A stretch of DNA of 64,000 nt from Dokdonella_A sp036518555 (GCF_036518555.1 NZ_DATDMY010000093.1:7147-71146); one strand, 5' to 3'; counted from the first letter of the stretch, positions 32,761 to 42,143 are shown. Notes: generated by a model from the sequence alone, not told the origin. Program-made: numbers and translations.

Positions 32761-34431
32761 ATGAACGACGCCTACCGCAGCCTCATCGCCCCGCTCCCGC
32801 CGGCCTCCGGCGGCTCGTTCGCGCACGACGCGCGCGCCCTGCACGCGTGGATCGACGCGCTGCCGATGGCCAACTTCCCGATCGCAGCGCGGCGCATGCT
32901 CGATGGCCTGCAGGCGTTCAACCGCACGCGCAGCGATGGCACGCGGCGGCTCGACGCGCTGGAAGCGCTGCGCGGCGCGGTCGCTCAGCTCGCCACGGCG
33001 GCCGACAAGCAGATCGTCGGATCGAGCTTTCCGCTCCCCGCGCAGAAGCGTGAGCTCGGCGAGCTCGCGCTCGGGTTCCAGAGCGAACTCGCGCTCGGCT
33101 ACCGGCTCGCGCTCGCCGAGGCCTGCGCGCCGGCGGGGTCGGTGCCGTTCCTGCGTGGCAAGCAGGTCGCGCTGGCCGCGACGCGCGCGCTGCAGCACGG
33201 CGGCGAATGGCTCAACAAGGCGTGCCTGCTGTACCGCACGCCGCCCGCGGGCGCGTGGCAGGCGCTGCACGACGTGTATCGATACATCGCGTCGCTTCGC
33301 CTCGCCGATCGCGCCATCGAGGACGTCAACGGCAGCATCGACGCCCGCACCGCGTACGTGCAGGCACTGCTCATCGCGCTCGCCAACCCGTACCGCTACA
33401 CGCAACGGGAACAGGGCGAGCTGGTCGCGCTCGCGCGCGTGCTCGCACCGCTCGCGCAGTTGAGCGAACGCGGCAGCGACGGCGCCGTCGTCGTGCGCAC
33501 GCAGATCGATCGTGGGCCGGGTTACCTGCCCGAGGAGAGCGCCGAGCCGGCGCCGGACGGGCTCTCGTTGCACCTCGCGGCGATGCTCGCGTCCGTCGAT
33601 GAGCAGCTCGCCGCGGTCGAAGGCGCCCGCAGCGTGGCCCTCCGCGGCCGCGGAGGGCCCGCGCAGACGATCGACGCGCCGCTCGCGCGTCGTTTCCTCG
33701 CCGGATGGAGTGCGCACGGCGAGCGCAATCATGCGCGCGTCGGCGGCGGGCACCTGCTCGACACCGTGATCGGGCTGCACGACCTGCACGCGACGCTCGC
33801 CGGCGGCGAGGACTTCGAAACCTTCATGCAGCACGTGCGGGGCCAGGTGATCAGCCTCGCCGATCTCGACTACGGCGCCGCGTGGGCGAAGCGAGCCGGC
33901 GGCGGCATGCGCACCGTGAGATTCCCCGCGCGCGTGGTCGACCAGGGCCTGGGCGGCTACCGCTTGCTGTGGGAGCGCGGCAGCGGCGGCGAGAGCGTGC
34001 GCGCGCGCGTCGCCGAACTGGTCGGACTGTCCCTGCCTGCCGGCCCCGACGGCGAGCGCGGCGACTGGATGGTCGGTGTCATCCGCTGGATCCGCATCGA
34101 CGACGACGGCCGCGTCGACGCCGGCGTCGAGCTGCTCGCTCGGCGGGCGCTGCCGGTCGGGCTCCGCCCTGTCGACGACGGTCGCCGGCCGCCCGTCCGC
34201 GGCGTCCTGCTCGCTCCGCTGAATGCGGGGGCGCTGAATCCCGAGCCCGGAATCGACTACGATGCGCTGCTGGCATCGACCGAGATCGATCGCGGCGTGC
34301 GCGAACTGGAACTGACCGCGCCGCCTGACCTGATCGGGCCGCCGATGCCCGCACGCAGCGCTCGGCTGGGCAACCTCCGCGTGCTTGAAGCGACCGGTAT
34401 CTATCAGCATTTTGGGCTGTCCCAGCACTGA
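32761..34431 (+). CDS. Conserved hypothetical protein, possible PilZ-like C-terminal domain
   Basis: A 556-residue cytosolic protein of unknown function. The N-terminal two-thirds is helical and Ala/Leu-rich (W-I-D-A-L-P-M-A-N at residues 31-39, R-Y-T-Q-R-E-Q-G-E-L-V near residue 213). The C-terminal third contains beta-rich sequence: G-Y-R-L-L-W, then G-D-W-M-V-G-V-I-R-W-I-R-I and D-A-G-V-E-L-L-A-R. The last segment resembles PilZ-type barrels that bind cyclic di-GMP, although no clear R-x-x-x-R is visible just before it. It sits upstream of ispG on the same strand with 42 bases between. The PilZ idea is a suggestion only. Confidence 0.75.
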   Translation: MNDAYRSLIAPLPPASGGSFAHDARALHAWIDALPMANFPIAARRMLDGLQAFNRTRSDGTRRLDALEALRGAVAQLATAADKQIVGSSFPLPAQKRELGELALGFQSELALGYRLALAEACAPAGSVPFLRGKQVALAATRALQHGGEWLNKACLLYRTPPAGAWQALHDVYRYIASLRLADRAIEDVNGSIDARTAYVQALLIALANPYRYTQREQGELVALARVLAPLAQLSERGSDGAVVVRTQIDRGPGYLPEESAEPAPDGLSLHLAAMLASVDEQLAAVEGARSVALRGRGGPAQTIDAPLARRFLAGWSAHGERNHARVGGGHLLDTVIGLHDLHATLAGGEDFETFMQHVRGQVISLADLDYGAAWAKRAGGGMRTVRFPARVVDQGLGGYRLLWERGSGGESVRARVAELVGLSLPAGPDGERGDWMVGVIRWIRIDDDGRVDAGVELLARRALPVGLRPVDDGRRPPVRGVLLAPLNAGALNPEPGIDYDALLASTEIDRGVRELELTAPPDLIGPPMPARSARLGNLRVLEATGIYQHFGLSQH

Positions 34432-34473
34432 CCGCGGCGCGGCGGTGCGGCGCCGCCCCGGAGTCAGCACCGC

Positions 34474-35724
34474 ATGAGTTCCAGCGCCAATCCGGACGTC
34501 GCGCCGTCGCGACGCGCGAGCGTACCCGTCCCGGTGCGCTCGGTCGTCGTCGGTGGCCGTGCGCCGATCGTCGTCCAGTCGATGACGAATACCGACACGG
34601 CCGACGTGGCCTCGACCACGCGACAGGTCGCCGAGCTCGCGCGTGCGGGTTCCGAACTCGTGCGCATCACCGTGAACACGCCGGAAGCCGCCGCCGCAGT
34701 GCCGCGCATCCGCGAGCGGCTCGACATGATCGGTGTCGGCGTGCCCCTGATCGGGGACTTCCACTACAACGGCCATCAGTTGCTCGAACGCGAACCGGCG
34801 TGCGCCGAGGCGCTCGCCAAGTACCGCGTCAATCCCGGCAACGTCGGATTCGGCAAGAAGAAGGACACGCAGTTCGCCGCGATCATCGAGGCGGCGTTGC
34901 GGTACGGCAAGCCCGTGCGCATCGGCGCGAACTGGGGCTCGCTCGACCAGGCGATGGTCGCCGCGCTCATGGACGAGAACCATGCGCGCGCCGAGCCCTG
35001 GGACGCGGCGCGCGTCGGTCGCGAAGCGCTGATCCGTTCGGCGCTCGACTCCGCCGCGCGCGCGGAGGAACTCGGCCTCGCGCGCGAGCGCATCATCCTG
35101 TCGTGCAAGGTCTCGGGCGTGCAGGAACTCATCGCCGTCTATCGCGACCTCGCCGCCCGCTGCGACTACGCACTGCACCTCGGGCTCACCGAGGCGGGCA
35201 TGGGATCGAAGGGCATCGTCGCGTCGAGCGCCGCGCTCGCGGTGCTGCTGCAGGAAGGCATCGGCGACACCATCCGCATCTCGCTCACGCCGGAGCCCGG
35301 CGAGTCGCGCACGCGCGAAGTGATCGTCGCGCAGGAGCTGCTGCAGACGATGGGCCTGCGCGCATTCACGCCGCTCGTCACGGCGTGCCCCGGTTGCGGT
35401 CGCACGACGAGCACCTTGTTCCAGGAACTGGCCAAGGCCGTGCAGGACCACGTGCGCGCGAAGATGCCCGAGTGGCGCCTCAAGTACGACGGCGTCGAGA
35501 ACCTCACGCTCGCGGTGATGGGGTGTGTCGTCAACGGGCCCGGCGAGTCCAAGCACGCCGACATCGGCATCTCGCTGCCCGGCACGGGCGAAGCGCCCGC
35601 GGCGCCGGTGTTCATCGACGGCGCGAAGGCGATGACGCTGCGCGGCGAGAACATCGCGCAGGAGTTCGTCGGCATCGTCGAGGACTACGTCGCCCGCCGT
35701 TACGCCTCGCGGGCGCATGGGTGA
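34474..35724 (+). CDS. ispG: 4-hydroxy-3-methylbut-2-en-1-yl diphosphate synthase (flavodoxin)
   Basis: A 416-residue IspG/GcpE, an iron-sulfur enzyme of the MEP isoprenoid pathway that reduces cyclic MEcPP to HMBPP. The N-terminal TIM-barrel has V-Q-S-M-T-N-T-D-T-x-D-V, P-L-I-G-D-F-H-Y-N-G-H and K-Y-R-V-N-P-G-N-V-G. The C-terminal cluster domain shows C-P-G-C-G-R-T, V-M-G-C-V-V-N-G-P-G-E. Cysteines C-x-x-C plus one later fit the [4Fe-4S] site. The gene's last 8 bases overlap the PAP2 gene. It is full length. Confidence 0.97.
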   Translation: MSSSANPDVAPSRRASVPVPVRSVVVGGRAPIVVQSMTNTDTADVASTTRQVAELARAGSELVRITVNTPEAAAAVPRIRERLDMIGVGVPLIGDFHYNGHQLLEREPACAEALAKYRVNPGNVGFGKKKDTQFAAIIEAALRYGKPVRIGANWGSLDQAMVAALMDENHARAEPWDAARVGREALIRSALDSAARAEELGLARERIILSCKVSGVQELIAVYRDLAARCDYALHLGLTEAGMGSKGIVASSAALAVLLQEGIGDTIRISLTPEPGESRTREVIVAQELLQTMGLRAFTPLVTACPGCGRTTSTLFQELAKAVQDHVRAKMPEWRLKYDGVENLTLAVMGCVVNGPGESKHADIGISLPGTGEAPAAPVFIDGAKAMTLRGENIAQEFVGIVEDYVARRYASRAHG

Positions 35725-36430
35725 CGCGGTCGACACCGTCCGCGCGGACGCGCGCTTCGGCGTCGCGTTCCTGCATCGGCACGGCCTGTCGCTGCTGCTC
35801 GTGTTCCTCGGCGTGCTGGCTCCGCTCGCGGCGTTCGGTGCGCTCGCGCACGAACTCCGCGAAGGCGGAGGGTTCTTCTTCGATATCCCGCTGCTCGAAG
35901 CCGCGCACGCGCTCGAGCATGCCGGCTTCGATCGCTTCTTCGTCGTGATCGCCGCGCTCGGCTACCAGTGGGGCGTGGTGCCGCTCGACGCCGCCCTCGT
36001 CGTCGCGCTCGGCTGGCGCCGGCGCATGCGCGAGGGCTTGTTCGCCGGCATCGCGATCATCGGTTCGGCCCTGCTCAACCTCGGTGCGAAACCGCTCTTC
36101 GCGCGCGACCGGCCGAGCCTCTGGGCGTCCATCGCGCCCGAGGGCAACTACAGCTTTCCGAGCGGGCACGCGATGGGCTCGATGACGCTCGCCTGCGTGC
36201 TCGTGCTGCTGTGCTGGTGGACGCGATGGCGCTGGCCGGCGCTCGCCGGGGCGATCGTGTTCGTCGCGCTCGTCGGCGCGTCGCGCGTCTATCTCGGCGT
36301 GCACTTTCCGTCGGACATCCTCGCAGGGTGGGCGGCGGCGATCGCATGGACGTACGCGGTCTACGGAACGGTGTTTCGCGCGCGGATCAGGCCGTGGGGT
36401 GGGGCGGGAGCGCGCAGGGCCGGCGCGTGA
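35717..36430 (+). CDS. PAP2 family membrane phosphatase
   Basis: A 237-residue PAP2 phosphatase with about six membrane helices. The three-part signature is intact: K-P-L-F-A-R-D-R-P, F-P-S-G-H-A-M-G-S and S-R-V-Y-L-G-V-H-F-P-S-D. Members dephosphorylate phosphatidic acid, PGP or undecaprenyl diphosphate, and adjacency to ispG (isoprenoid precursor supply) makes an undecaprenyl-diphosphate role attractive, though that is inference. Its ATG overlaps the end of ispG by 8 bases, so translation is coupled. Confidence 0.93.
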   Translation: MGDAVDTVRADARFGVAFLHRHGLSLLLVFLGVLAPLAAFGALAHELREGGGFFFDIPLLEAAHALEHAGFDRFFVVIAALGYQWGVVPLDAALVVALGWRRRMREGLFAGIAIIGSALLNLGAKPLFARDRPSLWASIAPEGNYSFPSGHAMGSMTLACVLVLLCWWTRWRWPALAGAIVFVALVGASRVYLGVHFPSDILAGWAAAIAWTYAVYGTVFRARIRPWGGAGARRAGA

Positions 36431-36582
36431 GGAAACCCGCCCGCCGTCCGGGTAACGAGGGTGCGCTTCCGCCGCGCTGTCGTTAGTCCGACGGCAGGCA
36501 ACGGTGATTCGCGACGACCCGGCCGCGTCCGGGCAGGGGAACGACGACCGGAACGCACCCTGCGGCGACCTGCGCCGCCCGG

Positions 36583-37176
36583 CTAGTTCGAGAACGCATC
36601 CGCGCCGAGCGCCTCGCAGCGATCCACCGCATCCACGCGGCTGCGCTGCCAATGCGCGATCCAGCACTCGTCGTAGACCGAGCAGTAGCAGATGTCCATG
36701 CCGAGGCGGTGTTCGGCGAGCTTGAAGCGTTTCGCGACCTCGCGCTCGTTGAGGCGGATCGGCACGACCGTCGTCTCGCGATTCGTGTTGGGCGGGATGA
36801 CTTCGCCGCCGATGCTCGAGGTCGCCATGCTCGGCGAAGTACTCGGCGCACCGAGCGCGAGGAGCACCTGCTCCCAATCGCGCATCGGCTTGCCGTCGAG
36901 GGTCATGCGCACGGTTTCCACCTTGGCCGGACCCACGCCATTGTTGTTGACGGTCCAGATGAACGCGTCACGGTCGACGTTGTTCGAGTACGTGTAGCCG
37001 ATCGACAGGTACGGCCATACGCTCGCGCGCGCCTGGCTCTGCATGAGGCGGGTCTGGTACGCGCCGAGCGCGAGCGCGAAGACGCTGACCGCGAGCGCGA
37101 GCGCGCTGCCGAGGTCGGTCGTCGTGAGGCGGCGCACGCGCGCCGGCGTGTCGCCTCGGTGCGCCTGCTCGCTCAT
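36583..37176 (-). CDS. Membrane-anchored hypothetical protein
   Basis: A 197-residue protein with one N-terminal membrane helix (about residues 19-40, L-G-S-A-L-A-L-A-V-S-V-F-A-L-A-L-G-A-Y), followed by a soluble domain: S-V-W-P-Y-L-S-I-G-Y-T-Y-S-N-N, F-I-W-T-V-N-N-N-G-V-G-P-A, later C-Y-C-S-V-Y-D-E-C-W. It resembles a widely distributed family of membrane proteins of unknown function with a R-A-S-V-W-P-Y-L opening after the helix. The ATG overlaps the end of the EamA gene by 4 bases, so both are co-translated. Confidence 0.75.
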   Translation of the reverse strand: MSEQAHRGDTPARVRRLTTTDLGSALALAVSVFALALGAYQTRLMQSQARASVWPYLSIGYTYSNNVDRDAFIWTVNNNGVGPAKVETVRMTLDGKPMRDWEQVLLALGAPSTSPSMATSSIGGEVIPPNTNRETTVVPIRLNEREVAKRFKLAEHRLGMDICYCSVYDECWIAHWQRSRVDAVDRCEALGADAFSN

Positions 37177-38108
37177 ATCTGCGGCTCCGTCCTCGCCGCG
37201 ATCGCTTCCGCATGGCGCTGGCGCGCGACCCGTGCTTCCCGGCGCGCGATGTACAGGCTCGCGCCGATGACGATGGCCGCCCCCGCCGCCGTCCAGCCAT
37301 CGATGCGTTCGTCGAACAGCAACCAGGCGAGCGCGGATACGATCACGAGCTGCAGGTAACTCAACGGCGCGAGCGTGGACGCCTCGGCGAGGCGCAGCGC
37401 GTGCGTCCACAGGTACTGGCCCAGCGTGCCGAGTGCGCCGATGACGACCAGCAGCGGCCATAGCGAAGCCGCCGGCGCCTGCCACACCGCGAGCGCGAAC
37501 GGCAGCGAGAGTGGCACCCACAGCCAGGTCGTGAGGAGCACGATCGTGTCCGGCGGATCGCTGCGCGAGAGGAACTTGATGCTGATCGTGACCGCGCCGG
37601 TCGAGGCGGCCGCGAGCAGCGCGACGAGGCTGCCGGCGCTGAAGCCATCGGTGCCCGGGCGCACGATCACGAGCACGCCGACGAAGCCGGCGACGACCGC
37701 GCTCCAGCGGCGCAGGCGCACGACTTCACCCAGGAACAGCACCGCGCCGATCGTGACGAACAGCGGCGACGAGTACGACAGCGCGATCGCCTGCGCGAGC
37801 GGCAAGTGCGCGATCGCCCAGAAGCCCGCGAGCATGCCGAGCGTGCCGATCGCGCAGCGCGCGACGTAGAACCGGAGCCGGTCGGTGCGCAACGCGCCCC
37901 AGCCGTGGCGCGCGAGCAGCGGCGCGGTCGCGAGCGCGCCGAAGAAGCTGCGGAAGAACGCGATCTCGAACGCGTGCAGGCCGTGCGAGGCGTAGCGGAT
38001 CAGGATTGCCATGAGTCCGAAACTGCTTGCGCTCGCGATCATCAGCAGCGCGGCGCGCGCGGGAAGGGGACTGGCGGAGGATGCCGCGCCGGCGGCGGGG
38101 AGGCTCAC
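37173..38108 (-). CDS. EamA/RhaT family transporter (DMT superfamily)
   Basis: A 311-residue DMT transporter with ten predicted helices in two EamA repeats. The first repeat opens S-F-G-L-M-A-I-L-I-R-Y-A-S with F-F-R-S-F-F-G-A-L, and the second ends W-L-L-F-D-E-R-I-D-G-W-T-A-A-G-A-A-I-V. No ATG is available early enough, so I place the start at GTG 38108; an internal ATG would remove part of the first helix. Such proteins export metabolites or take up nucleotides and sugars; the substrate cannot be told. It is followed by the membrane-anchored protein gene with a 4-base overlap. Confidence 0.85.
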   Translation of the reverse strand: MSLPAAGAASSASPLPARAALLMIASASSFGLMAILIRYASHGLHAFEIAFFRSFFGALATAPLLARHGWGALRTDRLRFYVARCAIGTLGMLAGFWAIAHLPLAQAIALSYSSPLFVTIGAVLFLGEVVRLRRWSAVVAGFVGVLVIVRPGTDGFSAGSLVALLAAASTGAVTISIKFLSRSDPPDTIVLLTTWLWVPLSLPFALAVWQAPAASLWPLLVVIGALGTLGQYLWTHALRLAEASTLAPLSYLQLVIVSALAWLLFDERIDGWTAAGAAIVIGASLYIARREARVARQRHAEAIAARTEPQI

Positions 38109-38194
38109 GATCGCGGTCGAACCGGTACGACGGGCGCGCAGTCTAGCAGGATCGCGCGCGCGCGCCGCGGGCCGTGCCCGCGGCCATGCTGCAT

Positions 38195-38863
38195 TCAATG
38201 AGTCGCGCCGCCGCTCGTTTCGAGATCGTCGCGCAGCACGATCGCGCACTCGATCGCGGCGCACACGCCTTCGATCATCGTCGCGAGCGCCATGCTCGGC
38301 TGCCCGGGATGGCGCACGGCCTGCTGCGGCAGCCACGGCACGTGCACGAAGCCACCGCGAGCCTGCGGCAGGCGCGTCGCGACGAGGTGGGCGATCGCGA
38401 AGAACACCTGGTTGCAGACGAAGGAGCCCGCGCTCAGCGACGCACCGGCCGGAATGCCGCGTTCGCGCAGCCGCGCGACGATCGCCTTCGACGGCAGGCT
38501 CGTGAAGTACGCGGAAGGTGCGCCGGCGACGACCGGCTGATCGATCGGCTGCAGGCCGTCGTTGTCGGCGATGCGCGCGTCGACGAGGTTCACGGCGATG
38601 CGCTCGAGCGAGATCTCGCTGCGCCCGCCCGCCTGTCCGAGTGCGATCACGACCGCGGGACGATGGCGCTCGACCAATTCCTCGAGCATCGGCAACGTCG
38701 CTGCGAACGACACCGGCAGGACGCGACCGACGACGCGGTGGCCGGCGACCGTCGCGCCGTCGAGTGCGCGCACGATCTCCTGCGACGGGTTGATCGACTC
38801 GCCGCCGAACGGCTCGAAGCCGGTCAGCAATACGCACGGAGCGTCGAACGGGGAACCGGGCAT
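38195..38863 (-). CDS. pcp: Pyrrolidone-carboxylate (pyroglutamyl) peptidase
   Basis: A 222-residue cysteine peptidase of clan CF that removes N-terminal pyroglutamate. The family opening L-L-T-G-F-E-P-F-G-G-E-S-I-N-P-S is intact. The active-site segments are R-S-E-I-S-L-E-R-I-A-V-N (Glu), G-S-F-V-C-N-Q-V-F-F (Cys) and G-F-V-H-V-P-W-L-P (His). Length and start agree with known Pcp. It lies directly downstream of the cupredoxin gene (13 bases), so they may be read together. No signal peptide; cytosolic. Confidence 0.95.
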   Translation of the reverse strand: MPGSPFDAPCVLLTGFEPFGGESINPSQEIVRALDGATVAGHRVVGRVLPVSFAATLPMLEELVERHRPAVVIALGQAGGRSEISLERIAVNLVDARIADNDGLQPIDQPVVAGAPSAYFTSLPSKAIVARLRERGIPAGASLSAGSFVCNQVFFAIAHLVATRLPQARGGFVHVPWLPQQAVRHPGQPSMALATMIEGVCAAIECAIVLRDDLETSGGATH

Positions 38864-38876
38864 GCCGCGACGCGAC

Positions 38877-39272
38877 TCAGTCGATCTCGAACGATTGCAG
38901 CTCGACCGGCGTGCTCGGCAGCACGACGATCGTGCCGCGCATGCCGTTGCTCGGCGTGCCGTGCGTCTCGCAGTAGTAGCCGATCGTCCCTGCCGACGCG
39001 AACACGCGGCTGAAGTGCCAGATGTTGTTCGCGGCTGCGCCATCGCCGCCCTGGCCGTCGCCGTCGCAGCCGTTCGCGCACCGGAACGAGTTGTCGTTCG
39101 CCTTGACGTTGTGCGTGCCGCCGCTGTTGCGGAACGTGACCCGGTCGCCGGCCGCGATCGTGAGTTCGGCGGGATTGAACGTCTGGCCGGGGCCGACCAG
39201 GACGAGGTAATCGGCCGCGCAGGCGGGCCCGGCGAGCAGGGCGGACAGGACGAGCGGGGCAGGCAGGCGCAT
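38877..39272 (-). CDS. Periplasmic cupredoxin (plastocyanin-like)
   Basis: A 131-residue secreted copper protein with a signal peptide ending L-L-A-G-P-A-C-A-A. The blue-copper fold shows F-N-P-A-E-L-T-I-A-A-G-D-R-V-T-F-R-N, the first His ligand in G-T-H-N-V, and the C-terminal ligand loop Y-Y-C-E-T-H-G followed by Met in N-G-M-R-G. An insertion after the first His contains C-x-x-x-C inside a Gly/Asp/Asn-rich loop (R-C-A-N-G-C-D-G-D-G), not typical of plastocyanins. ATG 39272 begins the signal peptide directly. It could carry electrons for a periplasmic oxidase or scavenge copper. Confidence 0.85.
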   Translation of the reverse strand: MRLPAPLVLSALLAGPACAADYLVLVGPGQTFNPAELTIAAGDRVTFRNSGGTHNVKANDNSFRCANGCDGDGQGGDGAAANNIWHFSRVFASAGTIGYYCETHGTPSNGMRGTIVVLPSTPVELQSFEID

Positions 39273-39336
39273 CGGCACAGGGTACGCGGTCGGCGGCACG
39301 ATGCAACGGCGGGCCCGGCCCGGCTGGGGGCGGGGC

Positions 39337-41241
39337 TCAGATCGTCCGACGGATCACGCCGCGCTGGACCAGCGCCTCGACGATCATGCTCGCCGATTCT
39401 TCCGGCGACTGCTCCATCGTGCGGACATGCAGCTCCGGCGCGGCCGGCACCTCGTAGGGAGAGTCGATGCCCGTGAAGTTCTTGAGCTCGCCGCGGCGCG
39501 CCTTCCGGTAGAGACCCTTCGGATCGCGCCGTTCGACGACCTCGAGCGGCGTGTCGACGAAGACCTCGATGAATTCGTCGTCCTCGACCATGCCGCGCGC
39601 GAGCCTGCGCTCCGAGCGGAACGGCGAGATGAACGCGGTGATCACGATGAGGCCGGCATCGACCATGAGCCGGGCTACCTCGCCGATGCGGCGGATGTTC
39701 TCCACGCGATCGGCGTCGGTGAAGCCGAGATCCTTGCTCAGGCCGTGGCGCACGTTGTCGCCGTCGAGCAGGTAGGTGCGCGCGCCGAGCGCGTGCAGCT
39801 GGCGCTCGACGATGTTCGCGATCGTCGACTTGCCGCTGCCGGAAAGGCCGGTGAGCCAGAGCACGCACGGCTTGTGGCCGTTCTGGCGGCTGCGCGCCTG
39901 CTTGTCGACCTCGACCGCCTGCCAGTGGATGTTCTGCGACCGGCGCAGCGCGAAATGCAGCAGGCCGGCGCCGACGGTCTGGTTCGTGTAGCGGTCGATG
40001 ACGATGAAACTGCCCATGTCGCGGTTGCTCGCGTAGGGATCGAACGCGACCGCGCGGTCGAGCGTGAGGTTGGTGACGCCGATGCCGTTGAGTTCGAGCG
40101 TCTTCGCCGCGAGATGATCGAGGGTGTTGACGTCGACCGCGTACTTGGGCTGGCCGAACGAGGCGCCGAGCGTCGTCGCGCCGAGCTTCACGAGGTACGG
40201 TCGTCCGGGCAGCATCGGCGCATCCGCCATCCAGACCAGCGTCGCTTCGAACTGGTCGGCGAGCCCGGCCGGATCGTCGGCCGCGCAGATGACGTCGCCG
40301 CGACTGATGTCGATCTCGTCGGCGAGCGTGAGCGTGACCGATTGGCCTGCGCGCGCATCGGCGAGGTCGCCGTCGAAGGTGACGATGCGGGCCACCGACG
40401 TCAGCCTTCCCGACGGCAGCACGCGGACCGCGTCGCCGGGACGCACGCGCCCGCCGAGGATGCGTCCGGAGTAGCCGCGGAAACCCGGGTCGGGTCGGTT
40501 CACCCACTGCACCGGCAGGCGCAGCGGGCCGCGCGGCTCGTCGCTGCCGACGTCGACGGTCTCGAGGTGCTGCAGCAGGCTCGGGCCGCGATACCACGGC
40601 GTGCGCGCGCTCGGCGCGCCGAGGTTGTCGCCGCGCAGGGCCGACAGCGGTATCGCTACGATCTCCTCGATCCCGAGCTGCGCGGCGAACGCCCGATAGT
40701 CGCGCTCGATCGCCTCGAACACGTCGCGCGACCAGTCGACGAGATCGAGCTTGTTGACCGCGAGCACGACCTTGCGGATGCCGACGAGCGAGACGAGGTA
40801 GCTGTGGCGGCGCGTCTGCGTGAGCAGTCCCTTGCGCGCATCGACGAGGATCACCGCGAGATCGGCGGTCGATGCGCCGGTGACCATGTTGCGCGTGTAC
40901 TGCTCGTGGCCGGGCGTGTCGGCGACGATGAACTTGCGCCGCTCGGTCGAGAAGAAACGATAGGCGACATCGATCGTGATGCCCTGCTCGCGCTCGGCGC
41001 CGAGGCCGTCGAGCAGCAGCGCGAAGTCGAGCTCGTCGCCCTGCGTGCCGAACTTGCGCGAGTCGCCCTCGAGCGCTGCGAGCTGGTCGTCGAACAGCGC
41101 CTTGGATTCGTGCAGCAGGCGGCCGATCAGCGTGCTCTTGCCGTCGTCGACGCTGCCGCAGGTGATGAAGCGGAGCAGGCTCTTCGACTGCTGCGCGGCG
41201 AGATAGCCCTCGATGTCCTCGAGGCGGCCTTCGGCGTCCAT
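39337..41241 (-). CDS. cysNC: Bifunctional sulfate adenylyltransferase subunit 1/APS kinase
   Basis: A 634-residue fusion. The N-terminal CysN GTPase (elongation-factor-like) carries G-S-V-D-D-G-K-S-T (P loop), the A-D-T-P-G-H-E-Q-Y switch and N-K-L-D. From about residue 445 the CysC APS kinase shows G-L-S-G-S-G-K-S-T, L-L-D-G-D-N-V-R-H-G-L and S-P-F-R-S-E-R. With CysD it makes APS and then PAPS from sulfate and ATP. The fused arrangement is common in Xanthomonadales and pseudomonads. The start overlaps the cysD stop by one base (T-G-A-T-G), indicating coupling. Confidence 0.97.
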   Translation of the reverse strand: MDAEGRLEDIEGYLAAQQSKSLLRFITCGSVDDGKSTLIGRLLHESKALFDDQLAALEGDSRKFGTQGDELDFALLLDGLGAEREQGITIDVAYRFFSTERRKFIVADTPGHEQYTRNMVTGASTADLAVILVDARKGLLTQTRRHSYLVSLVGIRKVVLAVNKLDLVDWSRDVFEAIERDYRAFAAQLGIEEIVAIPLSALRGDNLGAPSARTPWYRGPSLLQHLETVDVGSDEPRGPLRLPVQWVNRPDPGFRGYSGRILGGRVRPGDAVRVLPSGRLTSVARIVTFDGDLADARAGQSVTLTLADEIDISRGDVICAADDPAGLADQFEATLVWMADAPMLPGRPYLVKLGATTLGASFGQPKYAVDVNTLDHLAAKTLELNGIGVTNLTLDRAVAFDPYASNRDMGSFIVIDRYTNQTVGAGLLHFALRRSQNIHWQAVEVDKQARSRQNGHKPCVLWLTGLSGSGKSTIANIVERQLHALGARTYLLDGDNVRHGLSKDLGFTDADRVENIRRIGEVARLMVDAGLIVITAFISPFRSERRLARGMVEDDEFIEVFVDTPLEVVERRDPKGLYRKARRGELKNFTGIDSPYEVPAAPELHVRTMEQSPEESASMIVEALVQRGVIRRTI

Positions 41242-42143
41242 CAGAAATACCCCTCGGCCTTCTTCTTCTCCATCGATGCGCCCGCGTCCTGGTCGATCAG
41301 CCGGCCCTGGCGTTCGCTCGTGCGCGCGACGAGCATCTCGCGGATGATCGCGGGCAGCGTGTCGGCGTCCGATTCGATCGCGCCGGTGAGCGGGTAGCAG
41401 CCGAGCGTGCGGAAGCGCACGCGGCGCAGGACCGGCGTCTCGCCTTGGCGCAGCGGGAAGCGTTCGTCGTCGACCATCACGAGCGTGCCGTCGCGCTCCA
41501 CCACCGGCCGTTCCGCCGCGAGGTAGAGCGGCACTATCGGGATCCCTTCGGCGAGGATGTACTGCCAGATGTCGAGTTCGGTCCAGTTCGACAGCGGGAA
41601 CACGCGGATGCTCTCGCCCTTGTTCTTGCGCGCGTTGTAGAGGCGCCAGAGTTCGGGCCGCTGGTTGCGCGGGTCCCACTGGTGCTGCGCCGAGCGGAAC
41701 GAGAACACGCGCTCCTTCGCGCGCGACTTCTCCTCGTCGCGACGCGCGCCGCCGAAGGCGAGGTCGAAGCCGTGCTGGTCGAGCGCCTGCTTGAGACCCT
41801 GCGTCTTCCAGACGTCGGTGTGCACCGCCGAGCCGTGCGTGAACGGATTGATGCCGAGGCGCAGCGCATCCGGGTTGCGATGCACGATCAGGTCCTGGCC
41901 CGACTCGCGGGCCATGCGGTCGCGCAATTCGTACATCGCGCGGAACTTCCAGGTCGTGTCCACGTGCAGCAGCGGGAACGGCGGGCGCGACGGGAAGAAG
42001 GCCTTGCGCGCGAGGTGCAGCATGACCGAGCTGTCCTTGCCGATCGAGTAGAGCATGACCGGCCGCTCCGCTTCCGCGACCGCTTCGCGCAGGATGTCGA
42101 TGCTCTCCGATTCGAGGCGTTGCAGGTGGGTGAGCGCGGTCAT
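41241..42143 (-). CDS. cysD: Sulfate adenylyltransferase subunit 2
   Basis: A 300-residue CysD, the ATP pyrophosphatase subunit that adenylates sulfate. The PP-loop is L-Y-S-I-G-K-D-S-S-V-M. Other marks are D-T-T-W-K-F, A-F-G-G-A-R-R-D-E-E-K-S-R-A-K-E and L-S-N-W-T-E-L-D-I-W-Q-Y, with the terminal E-K-K-K-A-E-G-Y-F. It is first in the cysD-cysNC operon. Downstream sulfite reductase genes are not in the window. The upstream 240 bases contain a hairpin (42250-42270) but no recognisable operator. Confidence 0.97.
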   Translation of the reverse strand: MTALTHLQRLESESIDILREAVAEAERPVMLYSIGKDSSVMLHLARKAFFPSRPPFPLLHVDTTWKFRAMYELRDRMARESGQDLIVHRNPDALRLGINPFTHGSAVHTDVWKTQGLKQALDQHGFDLAFGGARRDEEKSRAKERVFSFRSAQHQWDPRNQRPELWRLYNARKNKGESIRVFPLSNWTELDIWQYILAEGIPIVPLYLAAERPVVERDGTLVMVDDERFPLRQGETPVLRRVRFRTLGCYPLTGAIESDADTLPAIIREMLVARTSERQGRLIDQDAGASMEKKKAEGYF

